Positions 24,901 through 35,339 of a stretch of 64,000 bases of DNA are shown here, piece after piece. The notes beneath the pieces are model-generated. The model saw only the letters and a list, made by a program, of their open reading frames with translations. It was not told the DNA's origin and did no database searches. The stretch lies in the NCBI GenBank assembly GCA_951799425.1, contig OX637405.1:22756589-22820588 (forward strand), in the 5' to 3' direction. This DNA is from Ilex aquifolium. Its lineage: Eukaryota > Streptophyta > Magnoliopsida > Aquifoliales > Aquifoliaceae. The position numbers and the translations under genes are program-made. Numbering within the stretch: the stretch's first letter is position 1; each line of letters starts with the position of its first letter.

Positions 24901-25543
24901 CTCCCAATGTATGACCAGATAGGAATTGTAATTTCCCATACACAGAATTCCATATTGGCTCAATTTGATTTCTAATTCAAGAAATTTTCCTGTTTAGCTT
25001 TCTAAGACATCGGTTATTCCAATCTTAGCTTGAAATTAATCAGTGAAACTAAGCACATGATGAGAAAACACTTCCAAAATCAATGTTCAGACCACATGAA
25101 AATGCCAGCTAATACGCATGCTGATAGGGAAGCTATGTAGCAGTAGTCTGGATTTGGTAAATGACATGAAAATTAAGCAGACTAGACTTTGACACACAAG
25201 AAAAGAGCAATGCTATTGGGACCTAATTTACTATGACCTTTGGATTGATTGTGGGCGCCATCAAACATTGGAATTTAGTGTTGATCCAATGGTTCCACTG
25301 AAACCATATCATTATGTTAGTAAATTATGTCAGATTTTTAGGTCTAAATAGAATTACTCAAAGAAAAATTACGCTACCACCAAAGTAAAAAGTAAAGAGC
25401 AAACATAGAAAAATATATGGAACTGAAAACTCACCAAGGATGAAGGGCATTGTTTTGATCCCTCCAAGCTTCTTCTTCTTCTGGCTAATCTCTCTCTTCT
25501 CATCGTCTCCATTTTGAGCCATATTCACCATCTTGATCTCCAA
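17124..25543 (-). CDS. NPF3.1: NPF3.1-like NRT1/PTR family transporter, four exons, intact
   Basis: Four exons join with GT/AG introns: exon 1 25435-25543, exon 2 20535-20752, exon 3 18493-19052, exon 4 17124-18069; total 1833 bp, 610 aa, close to the roughly 600 aa usual for the family. Key segments: ANEMCDRF (the ExxE[K/R] proton-coupling motif of helix 1, here ExxDR), SLTPLVGALIADSFAGRFW, GIGGIRPCVITFTADQFD (a family signature), WRLATVHRVEELKS after the central loop, and DQSPESMRSTAAALYW near the end. The protein should be a 12-helix proton-coupled importer of the plasma membrane or an organelle. Arabidopsis NPF3.1 has been linked to nitrate/nitrite and gibberellin transport; which substrate applies here is unknown. 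The start is ambiguous: Met1 (25543), Met5 (25531) or Met8 (25522). Intron 1 is 4.7 kb and full of repeats. Confidence 0.93.
21290..21323. repeat. (CT)n microsatellite
   Basis: About 17 CT units inside the long-TIR element of intron 1. Confidence 0.9.
21530..21895. repeat. degenerate TGTTACTATTTTT repeat block
   Basis: TGTTA(C/T)TATTTTT recurs about a dozen times with variable T runs and a frequent GTTGAACA linker. It is low-complexity, T-rich on the plus strand, and ends in the AT microsatellite. Confidence 0.75.
21895..21940. repeat. (AT)n microsatellite
   Basis: About 22 AT units, directly after the TTACTATTTTT block in intron 1. Confidence 0.9.
22309..22800. repeat. tandem duplication of a ~160-bp intron segment, second unit split
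   Basis: AATTCTTCAT(T/C)TTGGATCAT and CTAACCCTAGAG(T/C)TGG occur at 22309/22453 and 22341/22695. In the second unit the two words are separated by about 200 bp of inserted sequence (22493-22687), whereas in the first they are contiguous. Confidence 0.65.
22493..22687. mobile_element. ~195-bp MITE, possibly PIF/Harbinger-like
   Basis: Imperfect terminal inverted repeats: left GGTGGGTTTGGTTTAAGCAT against the reverse of the right end, GGGGTGTGTTTGATTTAGG. The GTTTGGTTT core and size fit a Tourist/Harbinger-type MITE. The uninterrupted first duplication unit acts as an empty site. The 3-bp target duplication is not clean. Confidence 0.5.
22880..23220. mobile_element. 341-bp hAT-type MITE with perfect 8-bp target duplication
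   Basis: Ends are TACGGGTGTCAAT at the left and, reversed, TAGGGGTGTCAAT at the right. The element is flanked by ATCTTAGT at 22872-22879 and 23221-23228, an exact 8-bp duplication, which is the hAT hallmark. The interior is rich in 'ACACGA' words. It has no ORF and lies in intron 1 of the transporter gene. Confidence 0.85.
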
Positions 25544-25561
25544 GTGAGATTAAGGGACTCT

Positions 25562-25568
25562 CCTTATA
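25562..25568 (-). promoter_or_regulatory. TATA-like box of the NPF3.1-like gene
   Basis: Minus-strand TATAAGG, only about 20 bp upstream of the first ATG. The duplicated promoter at 36.45 kb reads TATAAAG in the same place. With the usual 25-35 bp spacing transcription would start at or inside the first ATG, favouring Met5 or Met8 as the real start. Confidence 0.45.
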
Positions 25569-28286
25569 GGCAGTAAGAGAGAAGAGAGTGAGTAGTGAAA
25601 TGATAAAGTAAGGTGGGGTGTGGACCAGAAAGTTGACTATGTTTGCATGTGATGTGGTGTCTGAAAACATATTCAATTCCCTCTTGGGATTGAGTTGATT
25701 GAAAATAATTGGGGGGTTAATACCAAATGGACAATGCAGCCCACACTCATTTATTTACAACCAAAATGCTGTATTCTTGTCATTTTATGTCTAAGAAGGT
25801 ATAATATATACTTGTATTTATGTGGCAACATGTCTATAGAAAATTGTAATTAAGACGGAGCCAAAAACAGGATGTTACTCCCATGCACCAACAGTTGTAA
25901 GTATAGGTTCAATCAGGGGAGGAGCTACTGGTGACATTGTAATCTGGAATAAATACTATATATGTACTGTTATGAGAAAAACAAATTATATATATTTGGT
26001 TTATTACATTGCTCCCTCTTTAGTCTTTGAAAATTTGTATAGTGACCTTAGTCCATTTTCTTTTCGGTAAGTTTGGTGGTCCATTTGCCCCCAAATTTAC
26101 TAAATCAAATTTTTTATTTTTTATTTTTTATTTTTTTAGACTGATTAATAAAGAAATGAAAAATGCCCTATATAGTTGTCCATCATTCTTTTTTTATAAT
26201 GTCGCTTATAACCTAGTAACACAACAATTGATGCATCTAGTAAAATGTACTAATCCAAAAGCGTTTAAACCATTCCAGATGATCAATTTCTCCACAACAT
26301 TAAAACAAAACTGCTGAGAAATTTATCTCATGAAAAAAAATCAATATTATACATTTCTTTTTCTTCTTTAATATATTATTTTGTTTGAACTGACAAATTA
26401 ATATATGATTAAGCTGAAATGTGCTATGATAAAATTACTGTTTTTGTTTGTTCATATTTTGGTAATTATTGCATTGGTATTGGTTTTAATTTTCATAAGG
26501 TAATAAAGTCTTGGATTGTAATAGATAATTTTTCAAACTTGAACTATAATACCCAATTTAGTCCTTATGAATAGAGGTCCAGAAAAATTTATCTCGATTG
26601 ATTAATTTTTTCACTCATACTCTTGCCGCCTTTAACATAAAGTCTTGGCTCTGCTCATGAGTTCTATTATTAAAGATATGATGCTATATACCAAGATTAT
26701 ATGTTATCTGCACGTATTCATGATATGAATTGATGATTTATCTTTTATTTATCTTTTATATTTTTTCACTTTTCAAATAGAAACGGGTTTGACGTAGACG
26801 GATCACCAAAAATAATACATTAAGTGTAGTTGATTGTGCATTTGGTCCATGGATATAGACATGATTATCCATAAACACATACATAGTTGCATTATATTTT
26901 GTTGTCTTCCCTATCATATCTGTGGACAATTTGAATAGGCATGTTAATATACACTCAATAGTTATGTGGCAATATATGTAGAGAAAGTTGTGAGTAAGAC
27001 AGCTACCTACTGAGCGTTAGGAAAACTCATTCGTATTATCTGCACTAGTTCATTCTTGACAAGCATGAATTAATAATTTATCTTCTGTTTATCCTAATTA
27101 TGTGTTTCTTCAATATACAAACGGAACTTAGTTCATTTATAAAGTTAAAAAGAATAATATTTCAAATACAGGTCATTTGCCATTTTGATTATGGATGTAG
27201 GTAGGGGCGGAGAAAAAAAATTTATTCAGAGTAAGCATTTTACTGATAAACTTTTTTTTTTTCTTTCGCTCCATAAAAGTAACATATATAGCACAAGATT
27301 TAAACTTATTATATTATATTTGATACTCAAATATTCATTAGATACTAAATGGTTCAACATCAATATACATAACGTATACAAATAAATAAAAAAAAGGTTA
27401 ATTGCGAGTATTTATAATTGATTTCGATGAATTTTCATACTTTAAAAGCGTTCCATGGCAATTGTATTATCAATACACTTTACACGTGTTCCTAAAGTGT
27501 AGTGTTTCCAAAAATTCTAAGTTAATTAGGTATGTATCTATACAATTTGATAGAAAAAAGAAATTGATAGGATGAACACAAAATATATAAGGTGGACACC
27601 ATAAAATATACTGAAAACTATTTGAAATATACATAGGTAATAATCCTTTTAATTTTTTTTTTAAAAATTCAGGGTGGGCCCGTGCTTGTCCAGTGAAAAG
27701 TAGGTAGGAGTCTACCAATTATATAGAGTAAAATATTCCTACAACTTTCTTAATTTTTCTTTGTCAGCTACTGGCTTCGCCAGTGGTCCAGGTAGGAGGA
27801 GTCTACCAACTTTCTTAATTTTTATTAAACGTGTTTGGTGGGTCAACTCGTTTATCACTCAAATCCGTTAAAATCTCACTCAAATTCATTTAATTTGTGT
27901 CGATTCGTGTCAGTTAATCGTGTCGTGTCGAATTTTGACAGACCTAACATAAGAGGAATTCTTTTCCTTCCATTTTCGTTCTCTTCTTTCGTTTTTTACC
28001 ACTTTCACATTCTATAAATTCTTGTTGGTTTCATTGTTGAATGCACTGAACATTCCCAATAAGAAGAAAATATATATATTTTTTTTTACATATATTTGAT
28101 CAAAGCTAGAAATTTAGAGACGGGTTGCACCCACTTATTTCATTTTGTTGTTGACGTGGTTGGCGAAGTCATGTCATGTCATGTGCCATTGGACTAGTGG
28201 GTATAAAGAATATAAGGCATCTAATATTTCCAACGCTTTTCGTCTTTTTCCTTTTATTTTCCTTGATTTCTACGGTTACTTTCTCA
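25569..28286. other. intergenic DNA upstream of the NPF3.1-like gene, no gene
   Basis: AT-rich with short chance ORFs only. Decayed TE scraps are likely: GGGGCGGAG near 27203, CAGGGTGGGCCC near 27670, and words resembling the hAT MITE ('GTGTCGAATTTTGACAGACC') near 27923. None has recognisable ends. Confidence 0.5.
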
Positions 28287-28310
28287 CAGTGGCAGAGCTA
28301 CTCTTAGGCC

Positions 28311-28441
28311 GGGTCCGGCTCCTCTGCGCTTAGAAGTAACCGCACACTGTGCGTTTAAATGGAACGGCGCCGTTTTTGGCTGCCTTTGCAATTTTTTTTT
28401 TTAATTGCCCCTTACCCAAAACGACGTCGTTTTGGTCCTTT
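28311..28441 (+). repeat. left TIR of the MULE
   Basis: About 131 bp matching 34520-34650 in reverse. It contains two nested perfect dyads, AACGGCGCCGTT and AAAACGACGTCGTTTT, both CpG-rich. Weaker similarity continues to about 28490. The ORF at 28359-28697 is only a reading of this repeat and adjacent pyrimidine-rich DNA. Confidence 0.9.
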
Positions 28442-28710
28442 GAATCAGGCATCAGGCCCCTGCCTTTTCTTTCTCCCGCTTCTTCTTCGTCTGTCTGGTT
28501 CTCCCGCCTTCTTCACAGCTGAAACTTATACATCTTCTTCTTCGTCTGGTATGGTGCTCAAGCTCAAGCTCAGGTCTATTTTCGTTAATATACTCTTCTT
28601 CGTCTTCGTCGGGTCCAGTTCAAAACAAAATGGTGTTGTTTTGTTTTCACAGCAAAAACTGAAGGGGCATAAACATAAACCATTGAGTAGATATTAGTAG
28701 ATAAATATTA

Positions 28711-28740
28711 AAACTGATGCTTACTATCAAGCATCAGTTT
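28711..28740. other. perfect 12-bp-stem hairpin in the MULE 5' region
   Basis: AAACTGATGCTT, loop ACTATC, AAGCATCAGTTT. It lies about 1.1 kb before the transposase start. Function unknown. Confidence 0.6.
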
Positions 28741-29803
28741 GCACGTTGCTTGCTATTGAGTAGATAAATATTAGTGTGTGCAGGTTGCTTGTGCAAGATC
28801 TTAGACCATCACTTACTGGACAAATATCTTTCATGAATATTTATCCACTTCCACTCTTTTAATGTTAAAATGCTTTTTTAGTGTAAAGCTAAGCACATTC
28901 AACTCCAACTTAAGCAAAATTTCTTCCACCTATTCAAGCTCAAAATTTTTGACCTTTGGTGTAAGCTCTTTATATGTTTTCTAATGGAAGAATTTCGGGC
29001 TGGTAGAGAATCCACCTTAGCTGTTCTATTAGCTAATGGACATGTTTCTCAAGTGCTCGAGATCATATGTGTCATACATCAGATGTTCCCCTTTTTTCCC
29101 TCTCAGTCTAAATTCATTTAAATGTTCCAGGTAAGTAAATAGAAAGGTATGGTGGTTCTGTTCAGACCATCTATGTATTATATGTACATCCAACTTAAAA
29201 TCAATTAGCAATGAATTGAGAGGTCCGCAAAGTTCATATACTAGTCTATAAGGTGTTATTGTATTAATGAAAGGCCAAGTTTAATTACACTCCACATGTG
29301 ATCTTTGTTCGGGTGAGAAAAATTAGACAAGGTCAGTTAACAAAGAGAACTTCATCTACAATAATTACTACCCTATTTTACACAGTTTATGTCAAACTGA
29401 ATAATCAAATCTGTTCAAGCAACTAAACAATAATGAAATTATGATTCATGCAGATATAAACTACCAAACCATGCTCAACAGAATGTTTTAGCCCAACTAT
29501 TTGAGTATGCTACATAATTATGTTCCTCCATTGTGCTTTTGTCATATCTTTCGTTAAACCATTCGTTACTATTTTTTCTAGTTCTGATGTGGATCAAACC
29601 ATTTTCTTCACTTATGTATTACTAGGTCTTTTATAAGCATGTCCAATCCACGTAAGTCGATTATTTCGTGATATATTTCTTATTGATGCTATTTGACAGC
29701 TTTACGATGTTGGTCATACCGTACATATATTTCTTATATGTATTTATGTGAAAGAGAATATACCTGCCACTACTTATGTGTATTAATCTTATTGTAGGAT
29801 ATT

Positions 29804-32260
29804 ATGATGGATGATTTGGGAGTTAATGCGAAAGAGAATATACCTCATATTGGTATGCAATTTGATGCGGAGGAATATGCTTATGCGTTTTACAATAGTT
29901 ATGGAGGGTCTGTGGGATTTAGCGTGAGAAAAGACTCTCAGAATAAAAGTTTGAAAGATGGCGTCGTCATTTACAGAAAATATGTTTGTTGTAAACAAGG
30001 TAAAAGGGGTCGTGATAAAAGAGACAGTCAAACAAAGAAGCCTCGAGCAGAGACACGAACAAATTGCGAAGCTCATATGTGCATATCTCTTAACAGAGAT
30101 ATTGGTAAATTTGTTGTGACGAAGTGGGAGGACAACCACAACCATCATTTGCACCTTGCTGAATGTATGCATATGATGTCATCTCAACGGAAGGTTACCG
30201 AAGCACAAGGCATTAATATTGATATGGCAGCGGATTGTGGATTGTCACTTAAAGCTTCCTATGAACTTTTAAGTACTCAGTCTGGAGGAAAGGAAAGTCT
30301 TGGTTTTACTCGTCAAGACCAAAAGAATTACCTCCGTGAAAGGAGGCAACGAGACTTGATGTATGGTGAGGCGGGTAGTTTGTTGAAGTATTTTCAAGCG
30401 GAAGCAGCTAAAAATCCATCATTCTATTATGGAGTGCAATTGGATGCGGAGGAGCATATTACTAATATTTTTTGGGCCGATCCAGTGATGATTGTTGACT
30501 ATGGCAACTTTGGAGATGTTGTCTCATTCGACACTACTTTTAGAACGAACAAGGAGTATCGGCCCTTTGCATGTTTTACTGGGTTCAATCATTTCAGGGA
30601 GACAGTATTATTTGGAGCTGCATTATTGTATGATGAAACGGCAGCATCATTTCAGTGGTTGTTTGAGACATTCCTACAAGCTATGTCTGGGAAATATCCT
30701 ATTACCATCTTCACGGACCAAGATCAAGCGATGGCTAAGGCTATTTCTATTGTCATGCCAGAGACATACCATGGGTTATGTACTTGGCACCTTTGCCAAA
30801 ATGCTTTGAAACATTTGGGGAACATTTATAAGGATGGTTCACAATTTCCTGCTCGATTTAAAGAGTGTGTGTATGGATATGAGGAAGAGCATGAACTATT
30901 TGAGGCTTGGGAATCGTTGCTTGCGGAGTATAAATTGGATGATAATATGTGGATGAAAGCCACTTGGGCATTGCGAGAGAAATGGGGGCATGTGTATATG
31001 AAGAGGACTTTCACTGCAGGAATGCGAAGCACCCAATTGAGTGAGAGCTTGAATGCAGCCTTACGGAAGTACTTAAAGCCAGACCATGACATTGTTCAGT
31101 TCTTTGTGCATTTTGAAAGAGTTGTGAATGATAAACGGTATAAGGAGTCAGACTCAGAATACCAAGCTAGACAAAAATTACCTAGATTGAAGTTAAAAAG
31201 AGCTCCAATGTTAGTGCAAGCAGGGCAAGTGTACACTCCAACTATGTTTGAGCTGTTCCAAGAGGAGTATGATATCTTTCAGTGTGCTATTGCTACACCA
31301 TGTGATGTGTTGGATGGGTGGCATCAATTTGTGGTTCGATTATATGATGAACATAGGGAGTATTTGGTCTTGGTTAAGGCTAATGAGGAGCTAGTCAATT
31401 GTAGTTGTCGGAAGTTTGAAATGGAGGGGATATTATGTGGCCATGCACTTAAAGTCTTGGACATGATTAATATTAAGCAAATTCCCGAGCAATACATATG
31501 TAAGAGATGGAGACGCGATGCAAGAATGAGTTGTAGGACAGCCCCCATTTTAATGTCAAATGAAGAGAATCCCAAGTTGATGGTGGCGTCACGGTACAGG
31601 CAGCTTTGTCCTAGAATGGTACAACTAGCTGCTCGATGCTCTGGTTTTCAACCTGCATATGAATTGGTGTCACGTGGTGTTGAGGAATTGTTCAAAGAAG
31701 TGGATAGTATGTATGCATCAATTGGTGATGGTGGCGATGATCCAATCCATGAAAATGTTGACCCAAGTGGATTAGAAAATGTTGACCCAAAACTTCTCCA
31801 AGTTAAAGGTTTAAAAAGAAAAGAAGGTGGTTACAAGGGTTGGGGTCGGCTAAAATCTTGGCATGAGAAAGCAACAAAGAGGAAAAAAGGAGCTTCCCAA
31901 CCATCACATATGTCTATGGTATCGTATAAATATAATTGTAGATTTTTTTAATTCACTTCATATTTTTATTCACTTCCTATTTTTATAAACATAATTGTAA
32001 GTATTTTTGTATTCCAGGTACAAGGTTTCAGTCACCCGTGTACATCAGCATATGGTCATTCGATGTCTTCTCAAGCTTCAAATAGTGTACAAAGTGTTAT
32101 GGTATGTGACCTTATTGTGAAATTTATTGATTCACATATTTATCAAGTTTCTTTGTTTGACCCCTTCTCATTAATGTAGGGTACTCCGACTGATTCAACA
32201 TATGTGCATTCTTTAAATGACGCTGAATCAAATTTCGTGAATGGGAGATACAACTTGTAA
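29804..32260 (+). CDS. FAR1/FHY3-type MULE transposase, three coding exons
   Basis: The main exon 29804-31918 is fully open (705 codons). Reading on unspliced gives a stop at 31951, but a good donor at 31919 and in-frame exons 32018-32101 and 32180-32260 give a 759-aa protein ending NGRYNL. Domains: FAR1 DNA-binding domain at about residues 15-110 (CCKQGKRGRDKR, CEAHMCI, DNHNHHL as zinc ligands); MULE DDE transposase at about 230-330 (SFDTTFRTNKEYRPF with the first Asp, TIFTDQDQAMAKA with the second, CTWHLCQNALKHL); SWIM zinc finger at about 525-550 (CSCRKFEMEGILCGHALKVL). An acceptor-like TTGTAG at 29797 suggests a 5' untranslated exon upstream. Domesticated FAR1/FRS proteins look alike, but the flanking TIRs and target duplication make this a transposon gene. 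Confidence 0.93.
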
Positions 32261-32334
32261 GGATGGTTGGAGAATGCTTGGAGGATGTTTGAACAAAGGA
32301 TACATTGGAGAATGCTTGTTTAAGGATGCTTGTT

Positions 32335-32452
32335 GTATTTTTAATGAATGTGATCTTTTTAATGAATGTGATCTTTTTTTAATGAATGTGATCTTTTTAA
32401 TGAATGTGATTTTTTTAATGAATGTGATATTTTTTTAATGAATGTGATCTTC
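32335..32452. repeat. minisatellite, ~18-20-bp unit, six copies
   Basis: TTTTAATGAATGTGATCT repeats six times with small changes in T-run length and last bases. It lies between the 3' ends of the two convergent MULE genes. Confidence 0.9.
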
Positions 32453-32552
32453 CAAGTCACAAAAATATACAAAACCCACAATTTCATTCAAATTAAATGC
32501 GCAAGTTCATTCACAACTTTTTTTTCATCATTACATCATTACTCTTACAGCT

Positions 32553-32930
32553 CTACTTCACTAGAATTACAAATATAAGAAGCACCACTAGTAACGTGAG
32601 TACAAACATATTTGACTTCATTGTCATTACATTGTCTTTAATTCGTCGTACATTGTCTTCAATTCGTCGTACATCGTCTTCAATTCGTCGTACATCGTCT
32701 ACAATTCGTCGGACATCCATCCTTTCATTTGTAATTTCCAAAGAGGGGAGAGTAATAGGAGTCATCCACTTAAAATAGTGCTTGAAATCGTCTGGACATC
32801 TGCAATATAGCTTCCCAAGATTTTTTTCAGATTCGGAAACTTGGATAATCGCTTTTTTGGTACAAATGGGACAAGTGCTATTGCGAAATGTTAACCCTTC
32901 ATTGCTTGTTGCTGTGCTTGAAGATGACAT
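32553..32930 (-). CDS. MULE-borne GRF-type zinc-finger, coiled-coil, tail-anchored protein
   Basis: Reading from the ATG at 32930 (MSSSSTATSNEG) gives 125 aa. The frame opens upstream to 32975, but the Ser-rich start is typical of the family. A GRF-type zinc finger is seen as CPICTKKAIIQVSESEKN followed by LYCRCPDDFKHYFKWM. Then come four heptad-like repeats of (V)RRIxDD/N, predicted to form a coiled coil, and a C-terminal hydrophobic segment (FVLTLLVVLLIFVILVK) suggesting a tail anchor. Small plant GRF proteins of this plan are common and often TE-associated; their role is unknown. It is convergent with the transposase and separated by the minisatellite. The frame is uninterrupted. Confidence 0.75.
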   Translation of the reverse strand: MSSSSTATSNEGLTFRNSTCPICTKKAIIQVSESEKNLGKLYCRCPDDFKHYFKWMTPITLPSLEITNERMDVRRIVDDVRRIEDDVRRIEDNVRRIKDNVMTMKSNMFVLTLLVVLLIFVILVK

Positions 32931-32975
32931 TGTTGAACCCGGTAGAATTGCTTGAACCAGCTGTTGGACATACAC

Positions 32976-34519
32976 ATAAATAGATCATTATGTGAATCAT
33001 CAAACCTGATCAAACATGAAGCAACATACTTGGTTTTATAGGAAATGTGGAACCTCAACTGTACACATGAACAAAATACATAAAGTCCAGATTCCAGGGT
33101 TCAAATCACAGAATTTCTGGCATAATAAAGATTCAAGATTGTAAAATAGCAAAAGAGCAGGCTGAGCAGCAACCAATGAATCTATATACCTATTTAATCT
33201 ATATACCTTTTCCGTATATTAGTTCACCATTTGATCAATTTCAGGGCAGTGTCAAAACACATTGATATGTCAATTGATGCATGAATTGTAAGCCACTTCA
33301 CATTCTTAGACAACTAACCAACACATTTTAGCATTTGACAATATTTAAGTCATTTGAAAACACAGCCTCAAGATCTTTTATGCCTGAATGCAATGATGTT
33401 CATTGCTTCCTTTCCAGCTTAAGTTCAACCTGTACTTAACAAGTTCAACCTGCCCTAGCTCATCAAACAATTTCATTTATAAAATAAAACAGGTTCAACA
33501 AAAATTGCCCAGCAATGGCAGGATCCAAATCAGAAGCAACAAGGTGCAGCATCAAACTGAATAGTCAATTGCAAATGAGATAAATGCAATCCAAGTTTTG
33601 GTTCACCATGATAACAGCAAACCAAACACATGCCAAACAGTCCTCAGATTTTCCATACCATATGAATGCAGTCCAATGTTCCATACCATCCCAATTTTTA
33701 CAATTCAGCAACACAAACCAACCCAGTATCCTCAGCACTACACAGGCAAAACAGACTGTCAAACAGTCACTGCTCATTCTGTTTATAAATTAGCCTTCAT
33801 TCCATTTCAAACAAAAAAAAATACACTTTTATATCAATTAGCCTTCATTCATTCAATAAACACCATATATGAATAGATAAAATACGAGTGTTCATATGTT
33901 AGTATCACAAACTAAAATGAATGTGTATTAGCTATTTTTTAAACGGTAAAATGAATGTATATGCCACTGACCATGTACATTTTTTGCAAATTCCCTAAAC
34001 ACATGCTTCATTTGAAACATGCTTTGCACCAGTTTTTTATGTAAACTGAATCAGCTAAATGCACTAAATGTATTGGTAAGGGAAAATAAAACTGATGGGG
34101 GCATGCAACCAAAATTCATGGAAACAAATAGGTACCCAAAATTCATGGAAACCGAATCACAACAAATCATACAAAAATTCATTCCACAAAAATCGAAGCC
34201 ATTCAATAGAACAAAATTTGAAATCGAAGCCAAATTTCATCAATCACTTCGGTCCACAAAAATTTCAATTTACCAAATTTGAAATCAGGTAGTAAAAAAA
34301 TATGAAATTAGGTCTATTTTTCGCAAAATCATTACCCCAACATAGCAGCACAAACCTGGAGAGGGAAAGAAGGCAACGTCGAAGCCGAAGTGAGAAGAGT
34401 TATGGCGGTGGTGAAGGTAGGAGAAGCCGAAGGTAGCCGTCGCAGAGCAGCCGTTTGACGATAGCGAAGGTAGGAGAAAGAAGAGGGAGAAAGAAAAGGG
34501 AGGGGTCTGAAGTTGGATT
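32976..34519. other. MULE right arm, no further gene
   Basis: AT-rich with short chance ORFs. It may carry the promoter and 5' untranslated region of the minus-strand GRF gene and subterminal transposase binding sites. Confidence 0.5.
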
Positions 34520-34650
34520 TAAAGGACCAAAACGACGTCGTTTTGGGTAAGGGGAATTAAAAAAAAAAATTGCAAAGGCAGCCAAAAACGGCGCCGTTCC
34601 ATTTAAACGCACAGTGTGCGGTTACTTCTAAGCGCAGAGGAGCCGGACCC
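34520..34650 (-). repeat. right TIR of the MULE
   Basis: Inverted copy of 28311-28441, ending GGAGCCGGACCC before the target duplication. Confidence 0.9.
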
Positions 34651-35339
34651 CTCTTAGGCCAGGGTGGGCCAGTACCCCCCTGCCATTTGCCTTGCCTAAT
34701 ACACATACTCTTATGATATTTTCACTTAGTGTCCCCCTTTAATTTTTCAAGCTCTCCTTTGACCCTTACATTTTCGTGTCTTGAAAAATATTATTACATA
34801 TGATATTCTTATGTTTTAACAATTTAAAAAATACATGATTTATGTGTTGAATTTAAATGTTCATTCCAATTAGTAGTTTTGTTAAGTTTGGGAATTATTT
34901 TTCGATTATGCATATTATCAAAAATATGATTTTAGTAGAATAGATGATGATTATTGGTAGACTCTATGATTATGTATATTAAAAAGAAAATTATTGCAAA
35001 ATTTTGCACCGAAATAAATGATTTTTGGGACATGATCTGACATCAAGGTTTATTTCGATAGATGATTGAGTTGAATGCACTACGACACAAGTATTGTGTC
35101 CTTTTTGTTTTTTTTTTTCCATATCTTAGTAAGCTTAAATAATGTTAGATTTATTTTCTGCTAGTAATTAAGTTTTGATTACCAACATATTTTTTACTTT
35201 TACATTTAAAAATACGTCCAAACCTTTAATAACTTATATCAATTAGTGAAAATTTTTTATTCATATTTTTGCTCACCCTAAAGTGAAATGCTGGCTCCGC
35301 TACTACTTCCACATGACTGAATCCTGACGCTTTTACCTC

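Larger units (their letters stand above)
28311..34650. mobile_element. complete 6340-bp Mutator-like element (MULE)
   Basis: The ends GGGTCCGGCTCC and GGAGCCGGACCC are perfect inverted repeats, extended to about 130 bp with only a T-run length difference and one base change. The element is flanked by CTCTTAGGCC at 28301-28310 and 34651-34660, an exact 10-bp target duplication, in the usual Mutator range. Inside are a transposase gene on the plus strand and a small convergent gene on the minus strand. Near-identical TIRs, an intact duplication and an open transposase frame point to a recent insertion that may still be mobile. Confidence 0.93.
28287..35304. mobile_element. possible older DNA element hosting the MULE
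   Basis: CAGTGGCAGAGC (28287) and GGCTCCGCTACT (35293-35304) are imperfect inverted ends of a kind common in plant non-autonomous elements. Without the MULE and one duplication this would be a ~660-bp element. A stretch in it (34681-34708) also occurs in intron 1 at about 24250, which complicates the picture. Tentative. Confidence 0.3.

Noticed and set aside
28359-28697. 112-codon ORF starting in the MULE left TIR
   Set aside because: The same reading appears from the right TIR (34400-34612); it is translated terminal repeat, not a gene.
29804-32260. Domesticated host FAR1-RELATED SEQUENCE gene
   Set aside because: The gene lies within near-identical TIRs and a perfect target duplication, so it is part of a transposon.
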